From positions 4,860,001 to 4,924,000 of the forward strand of contig NZ_LR813084.1 of assembly GCF_903815225.1 (NCBI RefSeq): DNA of 64,000 nt, read 5' to 3'. The position numbers and the translations under genes are program-made. Source of the DNA: Delftia tsuruhatensis. Its GTDB lineage: Bacteria; Pseudomonadota; Gammaproteobacteria; Burkholderiales; Burkholderiaceae_C. The first letter of the stretch is position 1. The number at the start of each line of letters is the position of its first letter. Below the pieces are notes generated by a model, which did no database searches, was not told the DNA's origin, and was given only the letters and a program-made list of their open reading frames with translations. This document shows positions 26,553 through 35,059 of this stretch, in pieces.

Positions 26553-27626
26553 ATGCCAGAACTGTTCCACCACCCGCGGCTGAAGCGGGGCAAGGCCTCG
26601 CCGCCCCCGTTTCCCCGCACCTGTTCGCCTGCCATGTCCGGCCTGCACCGCATCGCCGCAACCCTGCTGACCGCCGCCGCACTCGTTCCCGCCCTGGGCC
26701 ACGCCCAGGCCCCTGCGGCGTTTCCCACGAAGCCGGTCAACATCGTCGTCCCCTACGCGGCTGGCGGCCCGGTGGACAACCTGGCGCGCGCGCTGGCGAC
26801 GCGCCTGAACAAAGCCTGGGCGCAACCCGTGGTGGTGCTCAACCGCACCGGCGCCAACGAAATCATCGGCGCCGAGTACGTGGCCAAGAGCGCGCCCGAC
26901 GGCTACACGCTGTTTGCCGCGACCGAGGCATCGCTGACGATGAATCCGCACCTGTACCGGAAGCTGCCCTACAACCCGCAAAAGGATTTCGCGCCGATCT
27001 CGCGACTGATCAGCGTGCCCATGGTCTTCTTCGTGCCCCAGAACTCCAGGGCCGGCACGCTGCAGGAGTTCATCGCGCTGGCGCGCCAGGCAGGCAAGTC
27101 CAAGCCGCTGACCTACGGCTCATCGGGCGCGGGCGGCATCGTGCACCTGCCGCTGGCCATGTTTGCAAAGCAGGAAGGACTGGAGATGGTGCACGTGCCC
27201 TACAAGGGCGCTGCGCCCCTGATCCCGGAAGTCATCGCAGGCCAGATCGATGCCGCCGTGCTCGGTGTGTCGGTGATCGAGCAGCACATCAAGTCGGGCA
27301 AGCTCAAGGCGCTGGCCGTATCCTCGGAGACACGCAGCATCGCCCTGCCCGACGTGCCCACCTTCAAGGAGGCAGGCGTGCGCGACATCCAGGCCGTGTT
27401 CAACATCGGCCTCCTAGCGCCGGCTGGCACGCCCGCGCCGCTGGTGGAGAAAATCGCCGCCGATGTCCGCCGCATCCTGCTGGAGCCCGAGTTCCGCAAG
27501 ACCCAGGTCGACGCGTTCTCGTACGTGGCCGTGGCCTCCACGCCCGCCGAGTACCGCGACTTCCTGGCGCGCGACTACCAGGTGCAGGGCGAACGCGTGC
27601 GCACCTCGGGCGCCTCGCTGGACTGA
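26553..27626 (+). CDS. Bug/TctC family receptor with extended N-terminus
   Basis: A 357-residue receptor with Bug signatures VVPYAAGGPVDNLAR, VVLNRTGANEIIG, HVPYKGAAPLIPE and PDVPTFKEAGV. A strong GAGGAG ribosome binding site supports the ATG at 26553, which leaves 27 hydrophilic residues before the hydrophobic signal core (MSGLHRIAATLLTAAALVPALGHAQ, from the internal ATG at 26634). Either the leader has an unusually long n-region or the internal start is used. Last gene of the plus-strand run, convergent with an EamA gene four bases away. Confidence 0.85.
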   Translation: MPELFHHPRLKRGKASPPPFPRTCSPAMSGLHRIAATLLTAAALVPALGHAQAPAAFPTKPVNIVVPYAAGGPVDNLARALATRLNKAWAQPVVVLNRTGANEIIGAEYVAKSAPDGYTLFAATEASLTMNPHLYRKLPYNPQKDFAPISRLISVPMVFFVPQNSRAGTLQEFIALARQAGKSKPLTYGSSGAGGIVHLPLAMFAKQEGLEMVHVPYKGAAPLIPEVIAGQIDAAVLGVSVIEQHIKSGKLKALAVSSETRSIALPDVPTFKEAGVRDIQAVFNIGLLAPAGTPAPLVEKIAADVRRILLEPEFRKTQVDAFSYVAVASTPAEYRDFLARDYQVQGERVRTSGASLD

Positions 27627-27630
27627 CCGC

Positions 27631-28587
27631 TCAGCCCCGTGCCACGGCCCGCTGGGCCATGGCGGGGGCCGCCGGCGCCGGCCTGCGCCCCCAGTTCATC
27701 AGCGCCGTGCCCGCCACGGCCATGCCGCCGCCCAGCACGATGCTGGCATCGATGCGTTCACCCAGCCACAGGGCCGACAGCAGCACGCCGATCACGGGCA
27801 CCAGGGTGATATAGCCCGAGGCCGCGCCCGCCCCCAGCGCCTTGACGCCGTCGAAATACCAGGCATAGGCCAGGGCCGTGGCGCCAAAGGCCAGGAACAG
27901 CAGTGCCCCCCAGGCCTGGCCGCTGCCCTGCACGGCGGCCTGCAGGCCGGCCGACCCCTCGACGGCCAGGCTGGCTACCAGCAGCATGAGAGCGCCCATG
28001 GTCGATGTCACGGCGGTGGTGGAAAGGGCATCCACGCCCGTGAGCAGCCAGCGGCCTATCAGCGTGTACGACACCCAGCAGGCCACGCAGCCCAGGATCA
28101 GCAGCTCGCCCAGGCCCACGGAGCCTTCCAGCAGCCGCAGCGGCTGGCCATGCGAGATCACCACCACGGCGCCGCAGGCGGCCAGCGCCATGCCCAGGCC
28201 GATGGTGCGGTTGAGCCGCTCGCGGAACAGCCAGACGGCCAGTGCCAGCGTGAGCACCGGATTGAGCGTGATCACCAGGGCCGCCTTGCCGGCCGGCACA
28301 TGCTGCAGCCCCATGAGGAAGAAGGCGGCATAGCCGAACACGCCCGTCGCCGCCGCAACGGCCATGCCCGCCCAGCGCCGGGCGCTCCAGTCCCGCAGCC
28401 CCTGCATGCCACCGGCCCAGTAAAGCCAGGGCAGCAGCACGGCGGCCGCCAGCAGAAAGCGCAGGCTGGCGGCCGCCAGCGGCGGCAGACTCTGCGCGAC
28501 GATGCGGCCCGCAGGCCAGGAGGCGCCCCACAGCAGGGCCATGCCGACGAGCCGCAGGTGCGGGCCAAGGAAACGGTGCGGATTCAT
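27631..28587 (-). CDS. EamA/DMT-superfamily transporter
   Basis: A 318-residue integral membrane protein of about ten helices in two EamA repeats (VGMALLWGASWPAGRIVAQ opens the first, ILGCVACWVSYTLIGR the second). The start at 28587 (MNPHRFLGPHLRLVG) is preferred over an upstream one at 28623 because the extra codons would run through regulator half-sites in the divergent promoter. The paired LysR gene at 28660 probably controls it. Substrate unknown; many relatives export amino acids or metabolites. Confidence 0.85.
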   Translation of the reverse strand: MNPHRFLGPHLRLVGMALLWGASWPAGRIVAQSLPPLAAASLRFLLAAAVLLPWLYWAGGMQGLRDWSARRWAGMAVAAATGVFGYAAFFLMGLQHVPAGKAALVITLNPVLTLALAVWLFRERLNRTIGLGMALAACGAVVVISHGQPLRLLEGSVGLGELLILGCVACWVSYTLIGRWLLTGVDALSTTAVTSTMGALMLLVASLAVEGSAGLQAAVQGSGQAWGALLFLAFGATALAYAWYFDGVKALGAGAASGYITLVPVIGVLLSALWLGERIDASIVLGGGMAVAGTALMNWGRRPAPAAPAMAQRAVARG

Positions 28588-28601
28588 GTAGCGTACTATG
28601 T

Positions 28602-28639
28602 GCTCATATCGATTCATAGACAAATGAGCAAATGCTCAT
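28602..28639. promoter_or_regulatory. ATGAGC/GCTCAT half-sites between EamA and LysR genes
   Basis: GCTCAT occurs at 28602-28607; ATGAGC (28624-28629) and GCTCAT (28634-28639) form a perfect inverted repeat with AAAT between. Three half-sites in 38 bases between divergent genes, 20 bases before the LysR start, suggest the LysR operator. Confidence 0.55.
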
Positions 28640-28659
28640 GACCACGAACGGCTGACTCC

Positions 28660-29544
28660 ATGACCTTCACCCAGCTCGAAGTCTTCGCCGCCCTGGCCCG
28701 CGCCGGCAGCTTCTCGCGCGCCGCCGCCTTGCTGGGCATCACCCAGAGCGCCGTCAGCCATGCGCTGCGCGCGCTCGAAGGCGAGCTGCAGGTACAGCTG
28801 GTGCGGCGCGAGGGCATCCAGTCGCCATTGACCGATGCGGGCGCGCGGCTGCTGCAGCGCGCCAACGACATCCTCCAGCAAAAAGAGGCCCTGCAGCAGG
28901 AGGCCGATGCCGAGCGCGGCATGGCGCGCGGCACGCTGCACGTGGCCTCCTTCGGGGCCACCTCCTCGCTGCGCCTGCTGCCGCCGCTGATCACCGAGTA
29001 CCGGCGCCGCCAGCCCGCGGTGCAGGTGCAGATCGACGAACAGAACGACGACACCGTGGTCAAGTGGCTGCTGGAGCGGCGCGTGGAGATCGGCTTCGTG
29101 GTCCTGCCCGACGAACGCTTCGACACCGTGCCCCTGGTCGAGGACGAGCTGGTCGCGCTGCTGCCCGCCGCCCACCGGCTCGCCGCCCAGCGCAGCATCC
29201 GCGCCACCGACCTGCAGGGCGAGGCCTTCGTGCGCACCTCGGCCGGCTCGGGCGCGCAGATCGACCGCTTCCTGGACGAGGTGGGCGCCCAGCCCGCAGC
29301 CATCTACCACTTCGAGCAGATGTCCTCCATGCAAGGCTTCGTGGCACAAGGCCATGCCATCGCCATCGCCGCACGCCTGGCCGTGCCCGAGCAGCCGCCC
29401 GAAGGCATGGTCTACCGCAGCCTCTCCCCGCGCCAGCGCCGCGTCACCGGCCTGGCCGTGCGCAGCCTGCAGCGCCTGTCGCCGGCGGCGGCCGGCTTCG
29501 TGGAACTGGCCAGGGAGATGGCGAGGAAGAAGCGGTTTGGCTAG
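28660..29544 (+). CDS. LysR family transcriptional regulator
   Basis: A 294-residue LysR regulator (MTFTQLEVFAALARAGSFSRAAALLGITQSAVSHALRALE, in part) with the effector domain starting at TLHVASFGATSSLRLLP. It is divergent from the EamA transporter. Its last four bases overlap the stop region of the convergent formate dehydrogenase delta gene. It is near the fds operon but transcribed towards it, so an fds-regulator role is possible but the EamA pairing is the more natural one. Confidence 0.85.
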   Translation: MTFTQLEVFAALARAGSFSRAAALLGITQSAVSHALRALEGELQVQLVRREGIQSPLTDAGARLLQRANDILQQKEALQQEADAERGMARGTLHVASFGATSSLRLLPPLITEYRRRQPAVQVQIDEQNDDTVVKWLLERRVEIGFVVLPDERFDTVPLVEDELVALLPAAHRLAAQRSIRATDLQGEAFVRTSAGSGAQIDRFLDEVGAQPAAIYHFEQMSSMQGFVAQGHAIAIAARLAVPEQPPEGMVYRSLSPRQRRVTGLAVRSLQRLSPAAAGFVELAREMARKKRFG

Positions 29545-29762
29545 GACTGGAGCAGCGCCAGCGCCTCGCGCACGATGGGCTTGAGTGCGCTCGCCTCATC
29601 GGGGCTGGCCAGGATGCGGGCCAGCCGATCGCGCATGCGCGGCTCCCAGAACTTGCGGATGTGCTCGGCAATGCCTTGCAGGGCCTCGTCGCGCTCGGGC
29701 ATGGCCTCGAAGAATTCGCCGATGCGGTTGGCCATGCGGATCAGGTTGTCGCCGTCCATCAT
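29541..29762 (-). CDS. fdsD: Formate dehydrogenase delta subunit
   Basis: A 73-residue protein matching the short FdsD family: DNLIRMANRIGEFFEAMPERDEALQGIAEHIRKFW in essence, with the conserved LIRMANRIGxFF opening and a C-terminal helical region. FdsD is a small accessory subunit of soluble NAD-dependent formate dehydrogenases, needed for full activity in several bacteria. The ATG overlaps the stop of fdsA by four bases (ATGA), so translation is coupled. Confidence 0.9.
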   Translation of the reverse strand: MMDGDNLIRMANRIGEFFEAMPERDEALQGIAEHIRKFWEPRMRDRLARILASPDEASALKPIVREALALLQS

Positions 29763-32668
29763 TTGCCTCCCGCCATGGCGGCCTGCTCCTGCGCAGCCTT
29801 GAGCAGGCCGATCTGCTCATCGTGCAGCCGCGCGTGGCCGCGCTGCCAATCCGACGGCTGCGCCACGGGCAGGACCTGCACGGCCGTGACCTTGTACTCG
29901 GGGCAGTTGGTGGCCCAGTCCGAGCTGTCGGTGGTGATGACGTTGGCGCCCGATTCGGGGAAGTGGAAGGTGGTGTAGACCACGCCCGGCTGTATGCGCT
30001 CGGTGACGGTGGCGCGCAGCACGGTCTCGCCCGCGCGGCTGGCGATGCCGACCCAGTCGCCATCGCGTATGCCCCGGTCCTCGGCGTCGTGCGGGTGGAT
30101 CTCCAGCCGGTCCTCGCTGTGCCAGCGACCGTTGTGCGTGCGCCGCGTCTGCGCGCCCACGTTGTACTGCGACAGGATGCGGCCCGTGGTCAGCAGCAGC
30201 GGAAAGCGCTGGGTGACCTTCTCGTCGCTGGCCACGTACTGGGTGATGATGAAGCGCCCCTTGCCGCGCACGAAGCGGTCCCTGTGCATGATGGGGGTGC
30301 CGGCCTCCTCGGTGCTGTCGTTGCAGGGCCACTGCACGCTGCCCAGCCGGTCGATCTTGTCGTAGTTCACGCCCGCGAAGCTGGGTGTGAGCGCCGCGAT
30401 CTCGGCCATGATCTCGCGCGGATGCGCATAGGCCATGGGGTAGCCCAGGGCATTGGCCAGCAGCTGCGTCACCTCCCAGTCGGCATAGCCGGCCAGGGGC
30501 GACATGAGCTTGCGCACGCGCGAGATGCGGCGCTCGGCATTGGTGAAGGTGCCGTCCTTTTCGAGGAAGGAGGCGCCGGGCAGGAAGACGTGGGCGTACT
30601 TGGCGGTTTCGTTGAGGAAGATGTCCTGGACCACCACGCACTCCATGGCCGAGAGCGCGGCCGTCACATGCTGGGTGTTGGGGTCGGACTGCACGATGTC
30701 CTCGCCCTCGCAGTACAGGCCCATGAAGCTGCCGGCCAGGGCCGCCTCGAACATGTTGGGAATGCGCAGGCCGGGCTCGGGGCTCAGCGCCACGCCCCAG
30801 GCGCCCTCGAACTCGGCGCGCACCGTGCTGTCCGAGATGTGGCGGTAGCCCGGCAGCTCGTGCGGAAAGGACCCCATGTCGCAGGAGCCCTGCACATTGT
30901 TCTGGCCGCGCAGCGGGTTCACGCCCACGCCCTCGCGCCCCACGTTGCCCGTGGCCATGGCCAGGTTGGCGATGCCCATGACCATGGTCGAGCCCTGCGC
31001 ATGCTCGGTCACGCCCAGGCCGTAGTAGATGGCCGCGTTCACGGGTCGCCCCTCGGGATGGTCCGGCGTGCCCAGTGCATACAGGCGCGCCGCGCCGCGC
31101 ACCAGGTCCGGGGCCACGCCCGTGACCTCGGCCGTGGCCTCGGGCGAGTTCTCGGGCCGCGCCACGAAGGCCTTCCACTGCGCGAAGGACCTGGCGTCGC
31201 AGCGCTCGGCGATGTAGTCCTCGGCCAGCCAGCCTTCGGTGACGATGACATGGGCCAGCGAGGTGATCAGGGCCACGTTGGTGCCGGGCCGCAGCTGCAG
31301 GTGGTAGTCGGCGCGGACATGGGGCGACTTGACCAGTTCGATCTCGCGCGGGTCGATGACGATGAGGCGGGCACCCGCACGCAGGCGCTTTTTCATGCGC
31401 GAGCCGAAGACCGGGTGCGCGGCCGTGGGATTGGCGCCGATGACCATGACCACGTCCGTGTGCTCTATGGACTTGAAGGTCTGCGTGCCGGCCGAGGTGC
31501 CATAGGTCTGGCCCAGCCCATAGCCCGTGGGCGAGTGGCACACGCGCGCGCAGGTATCGACATTGTTGTTGCCGAAGGCCGTGCGCACCAGCTTTTGCAC
31601 CAGGTAGGCCTCTTCGTTGGTGCAGCGCGAGGAGGTGATGCCGCCAATCGAGTCCTTGCCGTGCTTCGCCTGGATGCGCCGGAACTCGCTGGCCGTGTGG
31701 GCAATGGCCTCTTCCCAGCTCACTTCGCGCCAGGGGTCGGTGATCTTCGCGCGGACCATGGGTCGGGTGATGCGGTCCTTGTGCGTGGCATAGCCCCAGG
31801 CAAAGCGGCCCTTGACGCAGGCATGGCCCTCGTTGGCCTGGCCGTCCTTCCAGGGCACCATGCGCACGACCTGCTCGCCCTTCATCTCGGCCTTGAAGCC
31901 GCAGCCCACGCCGCAGTAGGCGCAGGTGGTGGTGGCGCTGTGGCCGGCCTGGCCCAGCGCGATCACGGTCTTTTCCTGCAGCGTGGCCGTGGGGCAGGCC
32001 TGCACGCAGGCGCCGCAGCTGACGCAGTCGCTGTCCATGAAGCTGCCGCCCTGGCCCGCCGTGACGCGCGACGCGAACCCGCGCCCCGAGATGGTCAGCG
32101 CGAACGTGCCCTGCGTCTCCTCGCAGGCACGCACGCAGCGGTTGCAGACGATGCACTTGCAGGGGTCGTAGCTGAAGTAGGGATTGGAGCCATCGACCTC
32201 GGCGCGCGCTTCGCCCTTGAAATGGTTGGCGCCGTCGAAGCCGTAGCGCACCTCGCGCAGGCCCACGGTGCCGGCCATGTCCTGCAGCTCGCAGTCACCG
32301 TTGGCGCTGCAGGTCAGGCAGTCCAGCGGGTGGTCGGAGATGTACAGCTCCATCACGCCCCGGCGCAGCTCCTGCAGCTGCGGGCTTTGCGTGCGCACCT
32401 TCATGCCGGGCTCGGCCGGCGTGGTGCACGAGGCCGGAAAGCCCTTGCGCCCCTCGATCTGCACCAGGCACAGGCGACAGGAGCCGAAGGGCTCCAGGCT
32501 GTCGGTGGCGCACAGCCTGGGCACGCTGACGCCGCCCTCCAGGGCGGCGCGCATCAGCGAGGTGCCCTCGGGCACCGTGACCTCGCGGCCGTCGATTTCG
32601 AGAGTGACCAGGCGTTCGGACGCACTGGCGGGCGTGCCCCAGTCGGCTTGCTTCAGAGGGTCGAGCAT
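29759..32668 (-). CDS. fdsA: NAD-dependent formate dehydrogenase alpha subunit (molybdenum, Fe-S)
   Basis: A 969-residue catalytic subunit that oxidises formate to CO2. Domains in order: plant-type 2Fe-2S (Cys 53, 64, 67, 81); NuoG-type 4Fe-4S with a His ligand (His 113, Cys 117, 120, 126); two ferredoxin 4Fe-4S motifs (Cys 172-182 and 215-225); another 4Fe-4S (Cys 249, 252, 256, 284); then the bis-MGD domain. The Mo ligand is Cys 377 followed by His 378 (ARVCHSPTG), not selenocysteine. It overlaps the stop of the upstream gamma-beta gene by 16 bases. A separate sulfurtransferase (fdsC/fdhD) is needed to load the Mo site but is not in this operon. Confidence 0.95.
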   Translation of the reverse strand: MLDPLKQADWGTPASASERLVTLEIDGREVTVPEGTSLMRAALEGGVSVPRLCATDSLEPFGSCRLCLVQIEGRKGFPASCTTPAEPGMKVRTQSPQLQELRRGVMELYISDHPLDCLTCSANGDCELQDMAGTVGLREVRYGFDGANHFKGEARAEVDGSNPYFSYDPCKCIVCNRCVRACEETQGTFALTISGRGFASRVTAGQGGSFMDSDCVSCGACVQACPTATLQEKTVIALGQAGHSATTTCAYCGVGCGFKAEMKGEQVVRMVPWKDGQANEGHACVKGRFAWGYATHKDRITRPMVRAKITDPWREVSWEEAIAHTASEFRRIQAKHGKDSIGGITSSRCTNEEAYLVQKLVRTAFGNNNVDTCARVCHSPTGYGLGQTYGTSAGTQTFKSIEHTDVVMVIGANPTAAHPVFGSRMKKRLRAGARLIVIDPREIELVKSPHVRADYHLQLRPGTNVALITSLAHVIVTEGWLAEDYIAERCDARSFAQWKAFVARPENSPEATAEVTGVAPDLVRGAARLYALGTPDHPEGRPVNAAIYYGLGVTEHAQGSTMVMGIANLAMATGNVGREGVGVNPLRGQNNVQGSCDMGSFPHELPGYRHISDSTVRAEFEGAWGVALSPEPGLRIPNMFEAALAGSFMGLYCEGEDIVQSDPNTQHVTAALSAMECVVVQDIFLNETAKYAHVFLPGASFLEKDGTFTNAERRISRVRKLMSPLAGYADWEVTQLLANALGYPMAYAHPREIMAEIAALTPSFAGVNYDKIDRLGSVQWPCNDSTEEAGTPIMHRDRFVRGKGRFIITQYVASDEKVTQRFPLLLTTGRILSQYNVGAQTRRTHNGRWHSEDRLEIHPHDAEDRGIRDGDWVGIASRAGETVLRATVTERIQPGVVYTTFHFPESGANVITTDSSDWATNCPEYKVTAVQVLPVAQPSDWQRGHARLHDEQIGLLKAAQEQAAMAGGK

Positions 32669-34806
32669 GGCTGCTCCTTGTGATCAGGTGTGGGGGCGAT
32701 GCCGAAATCGGCGGGGTAGTGGTTCAGCGCCGAGCGCACCGGATACGGCGTCATGCCCCCCATGGCGCACAGCGAGCCGTGCTGCATGGTGTCGCACAGG
32801 CTTTCCAGCAGCGCCACCTGCGCCGCGTGGTCCGCGCCAGCCCTGGTGATGCGGTCGATGACTTCCACGCCGCGCGTGGAGCCGATGCGGCAGGGCGTGC
32901 ACTTGCCGCAGGACTCGATGGCGCAGAACTCCATGGCGTAGCGCGCCAGCCGTGCCATGTCGGCCGTGTCGTCATGCACGACGATGCCGCCGTGTCCGAC
33001 CACGTCGCCCCGGGCCGCATAGCCTTCGTAGTCCAGCGGTGCATCCCAGTCGGCGGGCGCCACGTAGCTGCCCAGCGGCCCGCCCACCTGCACGGCCTTG
33101 GCGGCGCGGCCCGTGGCCGTGCCGCCGCCAAAGCCCTCGACCAGTTCGCGCAGGCTCACGCCGAAGGCCTTCTCCACCAGGCCGCCGCGCGCGATGTTGC
33201 CCGCCAGCTGAAAGGGCAGCGTGCCGCGCGAGCGCCCCATGCCGAAGCCCTGGTAGAAGGCCGCGCCGCGCGCCAGGATCAGCGGCACCGTGGCCAGCGT
33301 GATGACGTTGTTGATCACCGTGGGCCGGCCCCACAGGCCCTGGACGGCGGGCAGCGGCGGCTTGGCACGCACGATGCCGCGCCGGCCCTCGATGCTCTCC
33401 AGCATGGCCGTTTCCTCGCCGCAGACATAGCTGCCCGCGCCCTTGCGCACCTCCAGGTGGAAGGCGCGCCCGCTGCCGGCGACATCCCTGCCCAGCCAGC
33501 CGGCGGCGTCGGCACGCGCAATGGCCTCGCCCAGCGTGGCGATGGCATGCGGATACTCGCTGCGCACATAGACATAGCCCTGGGTGGCACCCACGGCCAG
33601 GCCCGCGATGGCCATGCCTTCGATCAGCGCATAGGGGTCGCCCTCCATCAGCAGCCGGTCGGCGAAGGTGCCCGAGTCGCCCTCGTCGGCATTGCAGGCG
33701 ATGTATTTGCGCGGCCCCGCGGCGGCGGCCACCGTCTTCCACTTGATGCCGGCCGGGAACGCCGCGCCGCCGCGCCCGCGCAGGCCGGAGTCGAGCACCT
33801 CCTGCACGATCTCTCCGGGCGCCATGCGTGCCGCGCGCGCAAGGCCCTGCCAGCCGCCGTGGGCCGCGTAGTCGTCCAGGTCGATCGGGTCGGTGATGCC
33901 CACGCGCGCAAAGGTCAGGCGCTCCTGGCGCGCCAGGTAGGGGATGGCATCGGTCAGGCCATGGCACAGCGCATGGCTGCCGCCGTGCAGCAGTCCGGCA
34001 TCGATCAGGCCGGGCACCTGGTCGGGCGTCACCGGGCCGTAGGCGACACGGCCTTCGGGCGTCTCGACCTCCACCAGCGTCTCCAGCCACAGCAGGCCGC
34101 GCGAGCCATTGCGCACGATCCGCACCGGCAGGCCGCGCGCCGCGCACTCATGCCGCAGCGCCTGGGCCACGGCATCCGCCCCAGCCGCCAGCGCAGCCGC
34201 ATCGCGGGGCACATAGACGCGCACGCCCTGCCCCTCCACGGCGGTTGGCACCACGGCCTCGGGCGCCGCCGGCACGCGGCACCGTGCGATCAGCGCATCG
34301 AGGCCGGCAGCCGTCAGCTGCGCATGGGGCCGCCCGTCCAGCATGGCGGCCGGCGACGAGGCGCACAGGCCCAGGCAGTACACGGGCTCCAGCGTGACGG
34401 CTCCGTCGGCGCTGGTGCCATGCCCATGCGGTCCGCAGCCCAGCACCCGGCCCGCATGCGCCAGCAGCGCATCGGCACCGCGCGCCTGGCAGGCCTCGGC
34501 CCGGCAGACCTGGAGCAGATGGCGGCCCGTCGGTTCAGTGCGGAAATGGGGGTAGTAGGAGATGACGCCATGGACCTCGGCACGCGAGAGGTTCAGTGCA
34601 TCGGCAATGCGCGGCACGGAGGCTTCGGGGACATGGCCCAGCCTGTCCTGCACGGCATGCAGCAGCTCTATCAGCGAGCCGGGGCGCAAGGCATGGGAGG
34701 CGATGGCATGGTCGACGGCTTCGCGCTCCTGCGTGCGCAACGCCGTGTCATGCCCCTCGTCGGTGTGCGTGATGATGGGGATGACGGTCCCTGGGGTGGC
34801 TGGCAT
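32653..34806 (-). CDS. Formate dehydrogenase fused gamma-beta subunit (NuoE-NuoF fusion)
   Basis: A 717-residue fusion of what are normally two subunits (FdsG about 170 residues, FdsB about 520). Residues 1-180 are NuoE-like with 2Fe-2S ligands Cys 101, 106, 144 and 148. Residues about 195-717 are NuoF-like: a 2Fe-2S-ferredoxin-like start, the FMN/NADH region GLRGRGGAAFPAGIKWKT at about 341, CNADEGDSGTF at 371, and 4Fe-4S ligands Cys 633, 636, 639 and 680 (ESCGKCTPCR). It passes electrons from the alpha subunit to NAD. First gene of the operon; the linker near 180-195 has no stop or start that would split it. Confidence 0.92.
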   Translation of the reverse strand: MPATPGTVIPIITHTDEGHDTALRTQEREAVDHAIASHALRPGSLIELLHAVQDRLGHVPEASVPRIADALNLSRAEVHGVISYYPHFRTEPTGRHLLQVCRAEACQARGADALLAHAGRVLGCGPHGHGTSADGAVTLEPVYCLGLCASSPAAMLDGRPHAQLTAAGLDALIARCRVPAAPEAVVPTAVEGQGVRVYVPRDAAALAAGADAVAQALRHECAARGLPVRIVRNGSRGLLWLETLVEVETPEGRVAYGPVTPDQVPGLIDAGLLHGGSHALCHGLTDAIPYLARQERLTFARVGITDPIDLDDYAAHGGWQGLARAARMAPGEIVQEVLDSGLRGRGGAAFPAGIKWKTVAAAAGPRKYIACNADEGDSGTFADRLLMEGDPYALIEGMAIAGLAVGATQGYVYVRSEYPHAIATLGEAIARADAAGWLGRDVAGSGRAFHLEVRKGAGSYVCGEETAMLESIEGRRGIVRAKPPLPAVQGLWGRPTVINNVITLATVPLILARGAAFYQGFGMGRSRGTLPFQLAGNIARGGLVEKAFGVSLRELVEGFGGGTATGRAAKAVQVGGPLGSYVAPADWDAPLDYEGYAARGDVVGHGGIVVHDDTADMARLARYAMEFCAIESCGKCTPCRIGSTRGVEVIDRITRAGADHAAQVALLESLCDTMQHGSLCAMGGMTPYPVRSALNHYPADFGIAPTPDHKEQPCSTL

Positions 34807-34920
34807 GGGTGTCCCTGCTGGCTTTCATTGTGGGAAGCGCCGTGTCTCGCCGACGCTTTGTCTCGTTTCCCATTTCAAGTCCTGTGCGGCAAGCCGTCAA
34901 ATTCAATCGACTGATTGCGC

Positions 34921-34937
34921 CATTCAATCCCTGAATG
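34921..34937. promoter_or_regulatory. Inverted repeat upstream of the formate dehydrogenase operon
   Basis: CATTCA and TGAATG are symmetric around ATCCC. It lies 115 bases upstream of the operon ATG in an AT-richer part of the 253-base gap shared with the divergent MarR gene. Candidate regulator site for fds. Confidence 0.35.
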
Positions 34938-35019
34938 AAGCACCGCGCACCGGGATGACGTCTTGCATGGACCTGCCCGCACATGGCCGGCATGCGTGGG
35001 CACGGCTTGTCGCACATCA

Positions 35020-35035
35020 CACGGTAATTACCGTG
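35020..35035. promoter_or_regulatory. Perfect 16-bp palindrome upstream of the MarR gene
   Basis: CACGGTAATTACCGTG is fully symmetric. It ends 24 bases before the MarR ATG and overlaps where its promoter must lie. MarR repressors typically bind such 16-20 base palindromes at their own promoters, so this is a strong autoregulatory operator candidate. Confidence 0.65.
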
Positions 35036-35059
35036 ATTTTTGATAAGCTCCAGCGCACC

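Noticed and set aside
28660..29544. Naming the LysR gene as catR or as the fds regulator
   Set aside because: It pairs with the divergent EamA gene and its own half-sites; nothing links it to cat or fds except proximity.
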